DNA from: Candidatus Woesearchaeota archaeon
GTDB taxonomy: Archaea > Nanobdellota > Nanobdellia > Woesearchaeales > GW2011-AR9
Length of the DNA stretch: 12,134 bases
Reading direction: 5' to 3'
Assembly: GCA_016179995.1 (NCBI GenBank)
Contig: JACPCC010000109.1
Location: 1 to 12,134, forward strand
Under the pieces are notes generated by a model. The model saw only the letters and a program-made list of their open reading frames with translations, was not told the origin of the DNA and made no database searches. How positions within the stretch are numbered: the stretch's first letter is position 1; each line of letters begins with the position of its first letter. The position numbers and the translations under genes were made by a program. Of this stretch, positions 1 through 6,940 are shown piece by piece.

Positions 1-1
1 A

Positions 2-796
2 ATAAAAAGGCTTGCATTCAGAAACATCAAGGATCTTATCTAAAATTTGTGCTTCAAATTTCAAATTAAATTTTTGCGCTCTTTTGAGAAGATAATTTCG
101 GGCATCTTCTCGAGGGACCGTTTTTATTTCATAAGTTTCAAAAAAATTAAAGAATGGCTTTTTTTCATTAGTAATCACTTCTTTAAAACGATGCCAAGAA
201 GAGCTGACCACAAAAGAAGCTTTGCTAGAAGCTATCTTTGCCCTTAAAGCCCATAAAAATTGGTCGCCAAAAGAAAAAAGTTCTTGGAATTCATCGAGGA
301 AGATAACTACTTTTTTCTGCGACTGTAAAGCAATTTTATCAATTAGTTCAAAACTCTTGTCCAAAGCTTCTTTGACTGTTATTTTGCGCTCACCAAACTT
401 TAGCCAAAAAGTAATGTCAGCTATTTCCAAACCAATTTTTGTCTTTTGGAATAACTCTTCCAAAGAGGCTTTAACAGCACCAATTTTTTGGAGCTTTCCA
501 TATTCTTTCAGTAAATGGAGAGTAAGGTTTTCTAAAAATGTTAACTCATCTAAAGGCAACAATTCTTCACATTTAATGAAAATAGGCAGAGAATTCTTTT
601 GTAATTTCTGCTTTAATTTTTCAATCAAAGAAGTTTTTCCTACCCGCCTCTGACCAAAAAGAGCAAAGTTTAAAGGTGGAGTTCTTTCTAATTTCCATTT
701 AAGCTCTTGAACTTCTTTTTTCCTATCAAAGAAGTAATCTTTAAGGTGTTCAGAAGTAATTTCTTTTCCAGCAAAAAAAGGCAAGGTTTGATTCAT
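2..796 (-). CDS. Archaeal-family P-loop ATPase (C-terminus beyond the window)
   Basis: The minus-strand frame opens with ATG at 796 and runs off the window edge, giving 265 residues without a stop. Walker A is GQRRVGKT (residues 48-55). Walker B is VVIFLDEF (163-170), with D168 and E169. A sensor-like FVVSSSW strand follows at 195-201, then the start of a helical lid (from about 220). This arrangement matches the archaeal ATPase family (Pfam Arch_ATPase, STAND-like), single-domain ATPases common in archaea and often of unknown substrate. Many members are longer, with a C-terminal winged-helix or nuclease-like domain, which would lie outside the window. No Shine-Dalgarno is visible. The TATA-like box at 853-860 predicts a leader of about 34 nt, and a perfect inverted repeat overlaps the promoter. 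ATPase assignment is firm; the cellular role is unknown. Confidence 0.88.
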   Translation of the reverse strand, partial: MNQTLPFFAGKEITSEHLKDYFFDRKKEVQELKWKLERTPPLNFALFGQRRVGKTSLIEKLKQKLQKNSLPIFIKCEELLPLDELTFLENLTLHLLKEYGKLQKIGAVKASLEELFQKTKIGLEIADITFWLKFGERKITVKEALDKSFELIDKIALQSQKKVVIFLDEFQELFSFGDQFLWALRAKIASSKASFVVSSSWHRFKEVITNEKKPFFNFFETYEIKTVPREDARNYLLKRAQKFNLKFEAQILDKILDVSECKPFY

Positions 797-835
797 TTTT
801 AGTCTGCTCTGTTGAGTGTTTTTTGTTTTTAGATG

Positions 836-860
836 ATACTACAAGGTTGTAGTATTTAAA
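836..860 (-). promoter_or_regulatory. ATPase promoter with palindromic operator-like site
   Basis: A TATA-like TTTAAATA (853-860, read on minus) lies about 26 bp before a predicted transcription start near 830. Between them is a perfect 9-bp inverted repeat, ATACTACAA / TTGTAGTAT (836-844 and 847-855) around a GG spacer. It overlaps the TATA edge by three bases. A repressor or autoregulator bound there would block TBP/TFB access. The bound factor is unknown; the ATPase itself is one possibility. Confidence 0.55.
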
Positions 861-876
861 TGTTTCTAAGCGCAAA

Positions 877-917
877 ACTAGTCTTTCTGCCTCTTCGTAC
901 GTAATGAACAGACTAGT
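877..917 (-). terminator. Possible terminator hairpin for the glyS operon
   Basis: ACTAGTCT (877-884) and AGACTAGT (910-917) form a perfect 8-bp inverted repeat with a 25-nt loop. On the minus strand the second arm is followed by TTTT. It sits 13 bp past the stop of the last operon gene and before the ATPase promoter, where termination is expected. The loop is long and the U-tract short, so the call is tentative. Confidence 0.35.
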
Positions 918-930
918 AAAAACCCATACT

Positions 931-1110
931 TCAACACTTCTTTTTCCTTTCCATATACTCTTTCGCGCTAGGCTGTTTGACCGTCTTCAACACAGAATTA
1001 ATTAACACATTCTGCTGCCTGCTCCATTCTGCATCAGTGTGTGTTTTCATATAATCTACCCAATAATCAATAAAACCTTTTCTGTCAAGAATTAATCTAG
1101 ATGCGGCCAT
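931..1110 (-). CDS. Small charged protein, 59 aa, partner of the nucleotidyltransferase
   Basis: The frame starts with ATG at 1110, inside the 3' end of the upstream nucleotidyltransferase gene (14-bp overlap, different frame), and ends with TGA at 931. The product begins MAASRLILDRKGFIDYW and contains a DAEWSRQQNVLINSVLKT segment and a basic tail (ERKKKC). It is probably helical, with no signal peptide or membrane segment. The overlap implies translational coupling and a functional partnership. I recall similar short LDRKxFxxxW...WSRQQ proteins beside nucleotidyltransferases in archaea and candidate-phyla bacteria, but cannot check this here. An antitoxin or cofactor of the upstream protein is the obvious hypothesis. 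No characterised family can be named. Confidence 0.72.
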   Translation of the reverse strand: MAASRLILDRKGFIDYWVDYMKTHTDAEWSRQQNVLINSVLKTVKQPSAKEYMERKKKC

Positions 1111-1672
1111 GTTCTTTTAAAATATGCCTGTATTTATTAACATTTTCATCAGAAATATTAAACCATTCCTGTAGGTGCTGTGCATCCTCAATATCTTTCT
1201 CACTCTTCAAAACAAACCGTTTGTAAGCAATTTGCAGAGCTAACTCAGAAATACAAATTATCCCTCCGCGTGTGAAAACTTTAACTTTATTTTCTAAGGT
1301 TATTTTATCTAAATAATCTTTCACGAATTTAACTTCCATATTTGGAATAACTACCCCATTCCTAGCAAAACGCACCGCAATATTTTCAGAAAGAGCTGAA
1401 AAAAAATCAACTTCAGAATTAACATTTAAAGCCCAAAAACCACTACGCAACAAATCTTCGTAAAGTAATTTTGCTTTTTCTAAATCTAATATCTCGATGA
1501 ACATATCTACATCTTCCGTAGTTCTAGTCCGTCCAAAAAGAATAGCCACATAGCCAGAGACAATTACATAAGAAGCATGCTTTTCTAAAACTTTAACAAA
1601 GTCCAGAACAAATTGATCTAGCTCGCTCAATTCACGCTCGAGTTCAATTATCCCATTTTCTTTAAAGTTCAT
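1097..1672 (-). CDS. Nucleotidyltransferase-fold protein, 191 aa
   Basis: This is a probable member of the Pol-beta-like minimal nucleotidyltransferase superfamily, enzymes that transfer NMP to protein, RNA or small molecules and include AbiEii/MenT-type toxins. Residues 37-57 (IVSGYVAILFGR...EDVDM) match the SG...DxD signature: S39-G40, then D54 and D56 as metal-binding acids. The usual second glycine or serine after S-G is tyrosine here. A third acid could be E113 in the MEVKFVKD strand. The C-terminal segment SEKDIEDAQHL (157-167) is the helical tail typical of these proteins. It follows glyS by 21 bp with no TATA box in between, so it is probably co-transcribed. It overlaps the 59-aa gene by 14 bp. 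Substrate is unknown; AbiEii-like or housekeeping roles are both possible. Confidence 0.8.
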   Translation of the reverse strand: MNFKENGIIELERELSELDQFVLDFVKVLEKHASYVIVSGYVAILFGRTRTTEDVDMFIEILDLEKAKLLYEDLLRSGFWALNVNSEVDFFSALSENIAVRFARNGVVIPNMEVKFVKDYLDKITLENKVKVFTRGGIICISELALQIAYKRFVLKSEKDIEDAQHLQEWFNISDENVNKYRHILKEHGRI

Positions 1673-1693
1673 ATTTCTCTAATTCAATTTTCT

Positions 1694-3175
1694 TCAAAAA
1701 AACAACTCAAACAACTTCGCTTTCAAATGAGAAATCTTGACCCGTTCTTGTTTGGTTGTCTCTCTATCTCTAATTGTTACCGCTTCATCAACCAGACTAT
1801 CAAAATCAACAGTAATACAATAACGTACACCCATTTCATCGGCTCGAGCATAACGTCTGCCGACACTGCCTGATTCATCATAATAAATAGAATACCCTTC
1901 TTTTAACAGTCTATACACACTCTCTGCTTTAGCCGTAATCTCGGGTTTATTTTTTACTAAAGGAAAGACTGCGCCATAAAAAGGAGTCAATTGATTAGAC
2001 AAATGTAAAACTATATTTCCGCGCTCTTTATTATCTTCCAAACCCAAGTCCAAGAGAGCATAAACATTTCTATCGACACCAAAACTTAATTCTAAAACAT
2101 GCGGTACAAACTTCTTACCCGTTTCCTCTTCCAAAACTTCCATGTTTTCTTTTGAAACGCGTTGATGACCGCCTAAATCATGATCGGTCCTATAATGCAG
2201 ACCACCCATTTCCGTAAAACCATGCTCGTCTAATTCAATCTCTAAGTCGAAATGAAATAAATTATAGAAAGCCTTTTCCTGATCGCTTAACTGATAAAGT
2301 CTAAATTTCTCAGCAGGAATTTTTAGCACATCTAAATAAAACTGTTGAATCTTCACTAAATGATAGACATAAAACTGCGGCAAACCTAACTGCAACAATT
2401 CTGAAGCACTTTTCTCTCTAACCGCTTCACCTTCGCGATCTTGGACTAATAAAGTTCGAAGTTTATAATTTTTTACCGTCTCAAAGTCAGGATGAAACTT
2501 AATTTTGTCAGGGTTAAAAAAAATCTGCAATTCTGCCTGCGTAAATTCGCGCTGACGTAAAGTAAAATTTCTAGGAGATATCTCATTACGATAAGCTCGA
2601 CCAACAATGGCCAATCCTAAAGGCAACTTCTTCCTTAACAATTCATATTGCAATTTGAAATTAACATAAGGACTTTGCGCCGTTTCTGGACGTAAATAAC
2701 CCTTGCCTCCAGAGCCAGTTCCTAAAGATAGAGGAAACATCATATTTATGATTGTAGCAGGCAATAATTCATGATTACAGGCTGGACATTTCAAATTATG
2801 CTCTTCAACTAAAGCAGTATATTCTTCAGGTTTTAAACCTTCGAAACGTTTTCCTAATTTCTTAGTCAAGAAATGATCTGCTCTCTCGCCAAATTCACAA
2901 TTACTACACTTAATTAATGGATCGATAAAATTCTCTAAATGACCAGACGCTTTAAACACGCCCTCCGGCATAACATTAGCAGTTTCTATCTCGAAAAAGT
3001 TATCATTTAAACCTAAGAAATACTTGCGCCAAAGATTCTCAAAATTATGCTTTAACTTTGTTCCCAAATGACCGTAATCATAAAATCCCGCTAAACCGCC
3101 ATGGATTTCCGAACTAGCATAAATAAAACCTTTCTTCTTACAAAAAGAAGCCACATCGTTAGCAGTATGAGTCAT
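1694..3175 (-). CDS. glyS: Glycyl-tRNA synthetase, alpha2 type
   Basis: This class II aminoacyl-tRNA synthetase attaches glycine to tRNA-Gly in the cytoplasm. The N-terminal motif 1 region (residues 25-53, HGGLAGFYDYG) is followed by a zinc-ribbon-like insertion with C90-x2-C93 and C130-x2-C133. YLRPETAQ (160-167) is next. Motif 2 is GRAYRNEISPRN with RQREFTQAE (192-215). GLHYRTDHDLGGH (325-337) is the glycine-site region, and motif 3 is LELSFGVDRN (361-370). The anticodon-binding domain occupies about 385-480. At 493 aa it is nearer the compact bacterial GlyQS than the roughly 570-aa archaeal enzymes. No Shine-Dalgarno precedes the ATG. A TATA-like AT-rich box at 3196-3205 lies about 26 bp upstream, suggesting leaderless translation. 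It leads the operon with the nucleotidyltransferase and the small protein. Confidence 0.97.
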   Translation of the reverse strand: MTHTANDVASFCKKKGFIYASSEIHGGLAGFYDYGHLGTKLKHNFENLWRKYFLGLNDNFFEIETANVMPEGVFKASGHLENFIDPLIKCSNCEFGERADHFLTKKLGKRFEGLKPEEYTALVEEHNLKCPACNHELLPATIINMMFPLSLGTGSGGKGYLRPETAQSPYVNFKLQYELLRKKLPLGLAIVGRAYRNEISPRNFTLRQREFTQAELQIFFNPDKIKFHPDFETVKNYKLRTLLVQDREGEAVREKSASELLQLGLPQFYVYHLVKIQQFYLDVLKIPAEKFRLYQLSDQEKAFYNLFHFDLEIELDEHGFTEMGGLHYRTDHDLGGHQRVSKENMEVLEEETGKKFVPHVLELSFGVDRNVYALLDLGLEDNKERGNIVLHLSNQLTPFYGAVFPLVKNKPEITAKAESVYRLLKEGYSIYYDESGSVGRRYARADEMGVRYCITVDFDSLVDEAVTIRDRETTKQERVKISHLKAKLFELFF

Positions 3176-3195
3176 AAAGACAAAAAATAGAGGTG

Positions 3196-3264
3196 ATTTA
3201 TTAAGTTTTGGGATTAAAAAGTTTAAAACTGTTATTCAACCACAACAGCACATTTTATATATAA
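3196..3264. promoter_or_regulatory. Divergent promoter region, glyS and surface-protein gene
   Basis: TTTTATATATAA (3253-3264) is a near-symmetric TATA box that could serve both strands. On plus it predicts a start near 3285 and a leader of about 77 nt for the 3362 gene. On minus it predicts a start near 3232. A second minus-strand box, CTTAATAAAT (3196-3205), is centred about 26 bp before the glyS ATG and would give a leaderless glyS mRNA. Which box drives glyS cannot be told from sequence. Confidence 0.5.
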
Positions 3265-3347
3265 GAAATGATTAACTAGACTAAAAAATCAAGAAGAAAA
3301 GAACTCTCGATTTAAGAGAAGAGAGATTTCAATAAGATATCATCAAA

Positions 3348-3353
3348 GAGGTG
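3348..3353 (+). promoter_or_regulatory. Strong Shine-Dalgarno GAGGTG
   Basis: GAGGTG lies 8 nt before the ATG at 3362 and is perfectly complementary to the CACCUC of the archaeal 16S rRNA 3' end. It fixes the start of the surface-protein gene. Most other first-of-operon genes in the window lack such a site. Confidence 0.8.
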
Positions 3354-3361
3354 TATGTTCC

Positions 3362-4567
3362 ATGAAAAAAGGTCAAGCTGCTGGCGCAGCAGTATTAGTT
3401 GCGATTATTGCAGGTCTGCTTATCGGTTTTATCGTCATGATTAGCCCTGAAGATCGGGCCGACATTCTAGGAGAAGATCTTTCTACAACCACAGATTCGG
3501 GAACTAACTCCGCCACCAGCACTGATAACAATCTTGCTCAAGCCACCGTAACCTCTAATTTATTAAGAAAAAGTCCGGGAAGAATAGATTATCTGGAGCA
3601 AAATGAAGTAGAACATCCTTTGCCCGTCGTTAATATCTTTACCAAAACTGAAACAGAAGTTATTGCTGAAAAAAGCAGCGCTTACGCTAAAAAAAGTTTA
3701 TTCAGCGAAGAACCAGACACATTTAGATTCTCATTACAAGATTGGGAAAAAGCAGAAAATATTTTATTTGCATTTGATGTACGTGAAGCTAGTGGAAGAG
3801 TTAAAATCAACCTCAACAAAGAAAATATATTTAATGGCGAATTGAAACTTTCCGCTGCGCCCTTACGCCTGCCAAAAGGTTTGCTTAAAGCAGATAACGA
3901 ATTAACTTTTGTATTATCCTCCCCAGGAGCTGCTTTTTGGTCAACTAACACTTTAACCTTAGAAAACTTGAAAATAGTCGCCGATGTAACTGACGTAGAA
4001 GCGCAAAGCTCAACTCAAGTATTCTTAGTATCTGAAACGGAAAGAAATAATTTAGAAAAAACAACCTTGCGCTTTCAACCAGATTGCTTATACAATGAAG
4101 TTGGACCTTTACAAATAGTCCTTAACGGACAGAAAATTTATGATGCCGTTCCAGATTGTGATTTAGCATTTGTACCCATAGAGCTATCGCCAGGATTAGT
4201 GAATAAAGGCGAAAACCAAATCCAATTTAAAACCGAAAGAGGTGTTTATTTATTATCACATGTCCTCATCCTCTCCCAGCTTCAAGAAGTGCAATTCCCC
4301 ACTTACTACTTTGAATTATCTTACGACCAGTTTAAAGAAATAAAAGCTAATAAAGCCAAAATGCGCGCTAAAGTAGAATTTGTAGATAGTACCAATAGCA
4401 AAGCCGGTTTTTTAGAATATAATGGATTTAAAGAACACTTTGACACTCGACAAGTCAGTTTAACTTTAGACTTAAGTGAAGATACTGTTCAAGGCACTAA
4501 CGCCGTAAAGATAGTTCCTCGCAGAACAATAGAGATTAGAGAGATTAGGATGGATTTGGTGAGGTAG
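3362..4567 (+). CDS. Membrane-anchored extracellular protein with three beta-rich repeats
   Basis: The 401-aa product starts MKKGQAAGAAVLVAIIAGLL. A short basic end and one hydrophobic helix (residues 9-27) resemble archaeal class III (pilin/archaellin-like) signal sequences, where cleavage would fall after KKG. A Ser/Thr/Asn-rich linker (about 40-65) leads to the outer part. From about 118 there are three roughly 90-aa units (118-208, 218-308, 314-400). Each has the pattern I.LN..I / L...L..G.N.I.F / L.L..L.I, suggesting tandem jelly-roll or carbohydrate-binding-like sandwiches. C242 and C266 in the second unit could form a disulfide. I associate this N-terminus with DPANN surface proteins. 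Function (adhesin, pilin-like subunit or cell-envelope protein) is unknown. Start is fixed by GAGGTG at 3348-3353. Confidence 0.82.
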   Translation: MKKGQAAGAAVLVAIIAGLLIGFIVMISPEDRADILGEDLSTTTDSGTNSATSTDNNLAQATVTSNLLRKSPGRIDYLEQNEVEHPLPVVNIFTKTETEVIAEKSSAYAKKSLFSEEPDTFRFSLQDWEKAENILFAFDVREASGRVKINLNKENIFNGELKLSAAPLRLPKGLLKADNELTFVLSSPGAAFWSTNTLTLENLKIVADVTDVEAQSSTQVFLVSETERNNLEKTTLRFQPDCLYNEVGPLQIVLNGQKIYDAVPDCDLAFVPIELSPGLVNKGENQIQFKTERGVYLLSHVLILSQLQEVQFPTYYFELSYDQFKEIKANKAKMRAKVEFVDSTNSKAGFLEYNGFKEHFDTRQVSLTLDLSEDTVQGTNAVKIVPRRTIEIREIRMDLVR

Positions 4568-4574
4568 ATTTAGT

Positions 4575-4606
4575 ATTAATTTTATTTAGTGTTTTCTTTG
4601 TTTTTG
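4575..4606 (+). terminator. T-rich stretch after the surface-protein gene
   Basis: Runs of TTTT, TTTT, CTTT and TTTTT follow within 40 bp of the stop codon at 4565-4567. Archaeal RNA polymerase terminates readily at such clustered T-tracts. No hairpin is evident. Confidence 0.4.
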
Positions 4607-4645
4607 AATAGAAGAATAGTATGTCAACGCATATAAAGCCATTAT

Positions 4646-4654
4646 CAACAGAAC
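4646..4654 (+). repeat. Left target-site duplication, CAACAGAAC
   Basis: This 9-bp direct repeat immediately flanks the left end of the inverted-repeat element; the identical copy is at 4794-4802. Confidence 0.8.
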
Positions 4655-4793
4655 GGCTCTGTAGAAAAAGTCAAGAAGAGTGAGAGCCTAGCAATTCGTA
4701 GAGGGTTCAGGGAGCATATTTCTTCTAAATCAGATCTATTTTTTAACCAAACCATAGCGAAAATCTGCCTCGAACGAGACTTTCTACAGAGCC
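4655..4793. mobile_element. 139-bp MITE-like non-autonomous element
   Basis: The ends are perfect 13-bp terminal inverted repeats: GGCTCTGTAGAAA at 4655-4667 and its reverse complement at 4781-4793. The match extends through GTC if a 2-nt gap is allowed. Both ends abut a perfect 9-bp direct repeat (4646-4654 and 4794-4802), the hallmark of transposition. The 139-bp interior has no open frame, so movement would need a transposase encoded elsewhere. The GGCTCTGT-type end recalls ends of IS5/IS6-like DDE elements, and 9-bp duplications occur in some IS5 members, but the parent cannot be assigned here. The perfect duplication implies a fairly recent insertion. It lies in a gene-free stretch and disrupts no gene. 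Confidence 0.85.
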
Positions 4794-4802
4794 CAACAGA
4801 AC
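4794..4802 (+). repeat. Right target-site duplication, CAACAGAAC
   Basis: Identical to 4646-4654 and directly adjacent to the right terminal inverted repeat of the MITE-like element. Confidence 0.8.
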
Positions 4803-4869
4803 AGAGGTATTTTAAACGTGTTCATTTCTTAAAACCGCAGACACATCAAAAAAACAACGCAAGATTTCT

Positions 4870-4908
4870 ATATATTTATATAAATTGATATATGATAGTA
4901 TATAAAAT
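4870..4908 (+). promoter_or_regulatory. TATA-rich promoter of the winged-helix gene
   Basis: Two overlapping A/T boxes precede the gene: TATATTTATATAAAT (4871-4885) and TATATAAAA (4899-4907). Starts 26 bp downstream would fall near 4905 or just around 4923. The mRNA would therefore have a very short leader or none, in keeping with the lack of a Shine-Dalgarno. Confidence 0.5.
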
Positions 4909-4922
4909 GAGATATGTGCAAA

Positions 4923-5204
4923 ATGGAACAAGAAATATTACATTACCCGAATCTAAAAACAGTACTGATGGTAGAACAAGTTCTAAAAGAAGCGGAACTA
5001 GCCATAACTCGTGAAGAATTAAAAAAACGTCTTCCCACTCAAATAATGCATCAAACACTTAATGTAATTCTAGAATATTTGGAAGAAAAAGGTTTGATTA
5101 TTGATGGACATAAAGGGATACTTTGGGCGCATAGTGACAGTCCAAAATTGCGTGAAGCCCTAGCTCAGGGAACAGAATTATTAAATTTAAATGAAAAGAA
5201 ATAA
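4923..5204 (+). CDS. Small winged-helix DNA-binding protein, 93 aa
   Basis: The product runs MEQEILHYPNLKTVLMVEQVL..., with helices at about 8-22, 27-36 (ITREELKKRLP) and 41-56 (MHQTLNVILEYLEEKG), then a beta wing (LIIDGHKGILWAH). This is the usual archaeal winged helix-turn-helix outline, with the helix at 41-56 as recognition helix. A short charged tail follows. An in-frame ATG at 4914 would add MCK. I prefer 4923 because MEQEIL resembles the N-terminus I recall for homologues, but the nearest TATA box fits either. It is probably a transcription regulator or chromatin-associated protein. It converges on dnaG with 35 bp between the stops. No target can be named. Confidence 0.78.
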   Translation: MEQEILHYPNLKTVLMVEQVLKEAELAITREELKKRLPTQIMHQTLNVILEYLEEKGLIIDGHKGILWAHSDSPKLREALAQGTELLNLNEKK

Positions 5205-5207
5205 AAC

Positions 5208-5232
5208 AAAAATAGAAAAAAACTTAAAAAAA
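5208..5232 (-). terminator. Triple U-tract terminator of dnaG
   Basis: On the minus strand, T7 (5232-5226), T7 (5222-5216) and T5 (5212-5208) follow the dnaG stop within 35 bp. Clustered U-tracts without a hairpin are the usual archaeal termination signal. The short convergent gap is thus dominated by the minus-strand terminator. Confidence 0.65.
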
Positions 5233-5239
5233 TCTTGAC

Positions 5240-6646
5240 CTAAGCCAGCATCTCATCCGTAATGATATTCACTCTGCTCTGTTCTTTCACTTTCGAACCC
5301 GTAGCAATTAAATGATTGATGCCTAGTTTCTCAGCTGAGCGAAGTAAATCAAGGTCCACTGGACCATCTAAAGCTAGAGCGTAAATTCCGCCATTCAAAC
5401 TTTTAATGGTAGAAGATAACTCACTCAAAGGAACTTTGCCTAGAACATTAAGCTTCTGGTCGAAAATACAAGCTCCCCTAGTACCAAAAAGATTTTCTAG
5501 AGTTTCTTTAAAAACTTTGGCTTCTTCAAGTGTGTATTTTTTATCTCTAGAGGACGCAGCAGCTGGTGCAGTTGAAACAGTAGCAGCATTAACTAAAGGC
5601 GCTGCAGGAGTGTTCATGGGTCTACCAAAATTAGACAGCCCGCTTCTTGGCGCAAAACGTCCTTTATTCTCCTCACGATTATCACGTTGCTCTCTATTAT
5701 CACGCAAATTATCCCGGTTATCGCGATTATTTCGACCGCCGCCCATAAAACGCTGCTCGCGCAAAGATGAAGCCTTACCATTGCTTTCTTCCTTCAAAGC
5801 CCCTTGGTCATCAATACCTAAGTCCATTTTGACTTGTTCAGCCGTAACTCTGCTACGTAAAGCTTTATGGATTTCTTTCTTAGTAATTTCTTCTACTTCT
5901 TTGCCATCTGGAGCTTTACAGACAAAATCTACATCAGCAGTACTTAACATTTCCCGCACGATTAATTCCCCTCCTCGATCTCCATCGACAAAGACTACCG
6001 TGTTTTTCTTGCGGCTTAATTCCTTGATACTCTGCGGAGCAGATGTTCCATTCATAGCAATGCAATTTTTGAAACCGTTTTTCAACATGTTCAAAACATC
6101 AGCACGGCCTTCCACAATGATGATTTCATCACTTTCTTCGATAGCAGGACCGGCATCAAGTCTTTCCGGACCATAAGTAACCACTTCCATTACTCTAACA
6201 GATTGAGCCACTTCATCGGCTAATTCTTGGGAATCTGGTAAAGCAGTATCATTCAGTTCTTTCAATAAAGCTTTAGCTCTTTCAATCACAAAGTGTCTTT
6301 TGCTAATACGCACATCTTCCATCTTCTTGATTTCAACTTTAGCATTACAAGGACCGATACGCTGGATAACTTCTAAAGCCGCAGCCACAATAGCTGTTTC
6401 AGTACGGTCTAAAGAACTAGGAATAACAATCTCACCATCGGTCTTACCGGAACTGGTAGCAGTATTAACTTCAATACGACCGATACGGCCGCTTCTTTGC
6501 AATTCTCTTAACTCTAAATCACTTCCGAGCAAACCTTCTGTCTGTCCAAAGATTGCCCCAATTACATCTGGTTTATCTACGATACCATCGATATGAATAC
6601 TAGCATAAACAATGTATTTTGCTGCTACTGGACTAATTTTTGCCAT
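5240..6646 (-). CDS. dnaG: Archaeal DnaG primase (TOPRIM)
   Basis: Archaeal DnaG is a TOPRIM protein with primase activity that also associates with the RNA exosome and helps it bind poly(A)-rich RNA. The 468-aa product has the conserved archaeal N-domain (residues 1-160, MAKISPVAAKYIVYASIHIDG, FGQTEGLLG). The TOPRIM domain follows at about 172-245: IIIVEGRADV with E179, and VVFVDGDRGG with D221 and D223. A disordered Arg/Asp/Asn-rich linker (about 300-335, repeated RDN units) and an Ala/Pro/Thr stretch (345-366) come next. The conserved C-domain is about 370-468. An upstream in-frame ATG at 6667 exists, but GGAGG (6651-6655) lies 4 nt before 6646 and decides the start. It is monocistronic, with TATA box 6719-6726 and a U-tract terminator. 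The low-complexity linker makes it somewhat longer than many homologues. Confidence 0.96.
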   Translation of the reverse strand: MAKISPVAAKYIVYASIHIDGIVDKPDVIGAIFGQTEGLLGSDLELRELQRSGRIGRIEVNTATSSGKTDGEIVIPSSLDRTETAIVAAALEVIQRIGPCNAKVEIKKMEDVRISKRHFVIERAKALLKELNDTALPDSQELADEVAQSVRVMEVVTYGPERLDAGPAIEESDEIIIVEGRADVLNMLKNGFKNCIAMNGTSAPQSIKELSRKKNTVVFVDGDRGGELIVREMLSTADVDFVCKAPDGKEVEEITKKEIHKALRSRVTAEQVKMDLGIDDQGALKEESNGKASSLREQRFMGGGRNNRDNRDNLRDNREQRDNREENKGRFAPRSGLSNFGRPMNTPAAPLVNAATVSTAPAAASSRDKKYTLEEAKVFKETLENLFGTRGACIFDQKLNVLGKVPLSELSSTIKSLNGGIYALALDGPVDLDLLRSAEKLGINHLIATGSKVKEQSRVNIITDEMLA

Positions 6647-6650
6647 ATTT

Positions 6651-6726
6651 CCTCCACAAAACTTCAAGAAAGAGCTGCACTAAGATGCCAAATTATACAC
6701 TGAAAGAGTTAAAATTACTATTTATA
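6651..6726 (-). promoter_or_regulatory. dnaG promoter and Shine-Dalgarno
   Basis: GGAGG (6651-6655) precedes the ATG at 6646 by 4 nt. TATAAATA (6719-6726), inside GTGTATAAATAG, predicts a transcription start near 6697 and a leader of about 50 nt. A second GTGTATAATT (6691-6700) repeats the same 8-base core and could be a second TATA box with a leader of about 24 nt. Confidence 0.6.
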
Positions 6727-6940
6727 CACTCTTTAAAGGTTCTTATCCTTAAAGGAAGCGATATTCGGTGATAATTTGACGAAATTATGAGCAAGCATTT
6801 TCTAAAGTTTATTGATTTTTAGTTTTTAATTTTTTATTATTTTTAATTGTAATTATTTAAGACTATTTACTTTTTACTCTTTGTTTTTACTTAACTGGTT
6901 TTTAATTTAGATTTACTTTATCTGAAACTTTGTCTGAAAT

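Noticed and set aside
222-653. 143-codon open frame on plus
   Set aside because: Antisense to the ATPase with clear Walker A and B motifs on minus; translation is not protein-like.
5406-6176. 256-codon open frame on plus, opposite dnaG
   Set aside because: Antisense to a certain gene; its Ser/Leu/Arg-rich translation simply mirrors dnaG codons and has no promoter or domain.
5240-6667. dnaG start at the upstream ATG 6667
   Set aside because: GGAGG is placed correctly for 6646, and MAKISPVAAKYIVYASIHIDG is the usual archaeal DnaG beginning; the upstream seven codons include the ribosome site itself.
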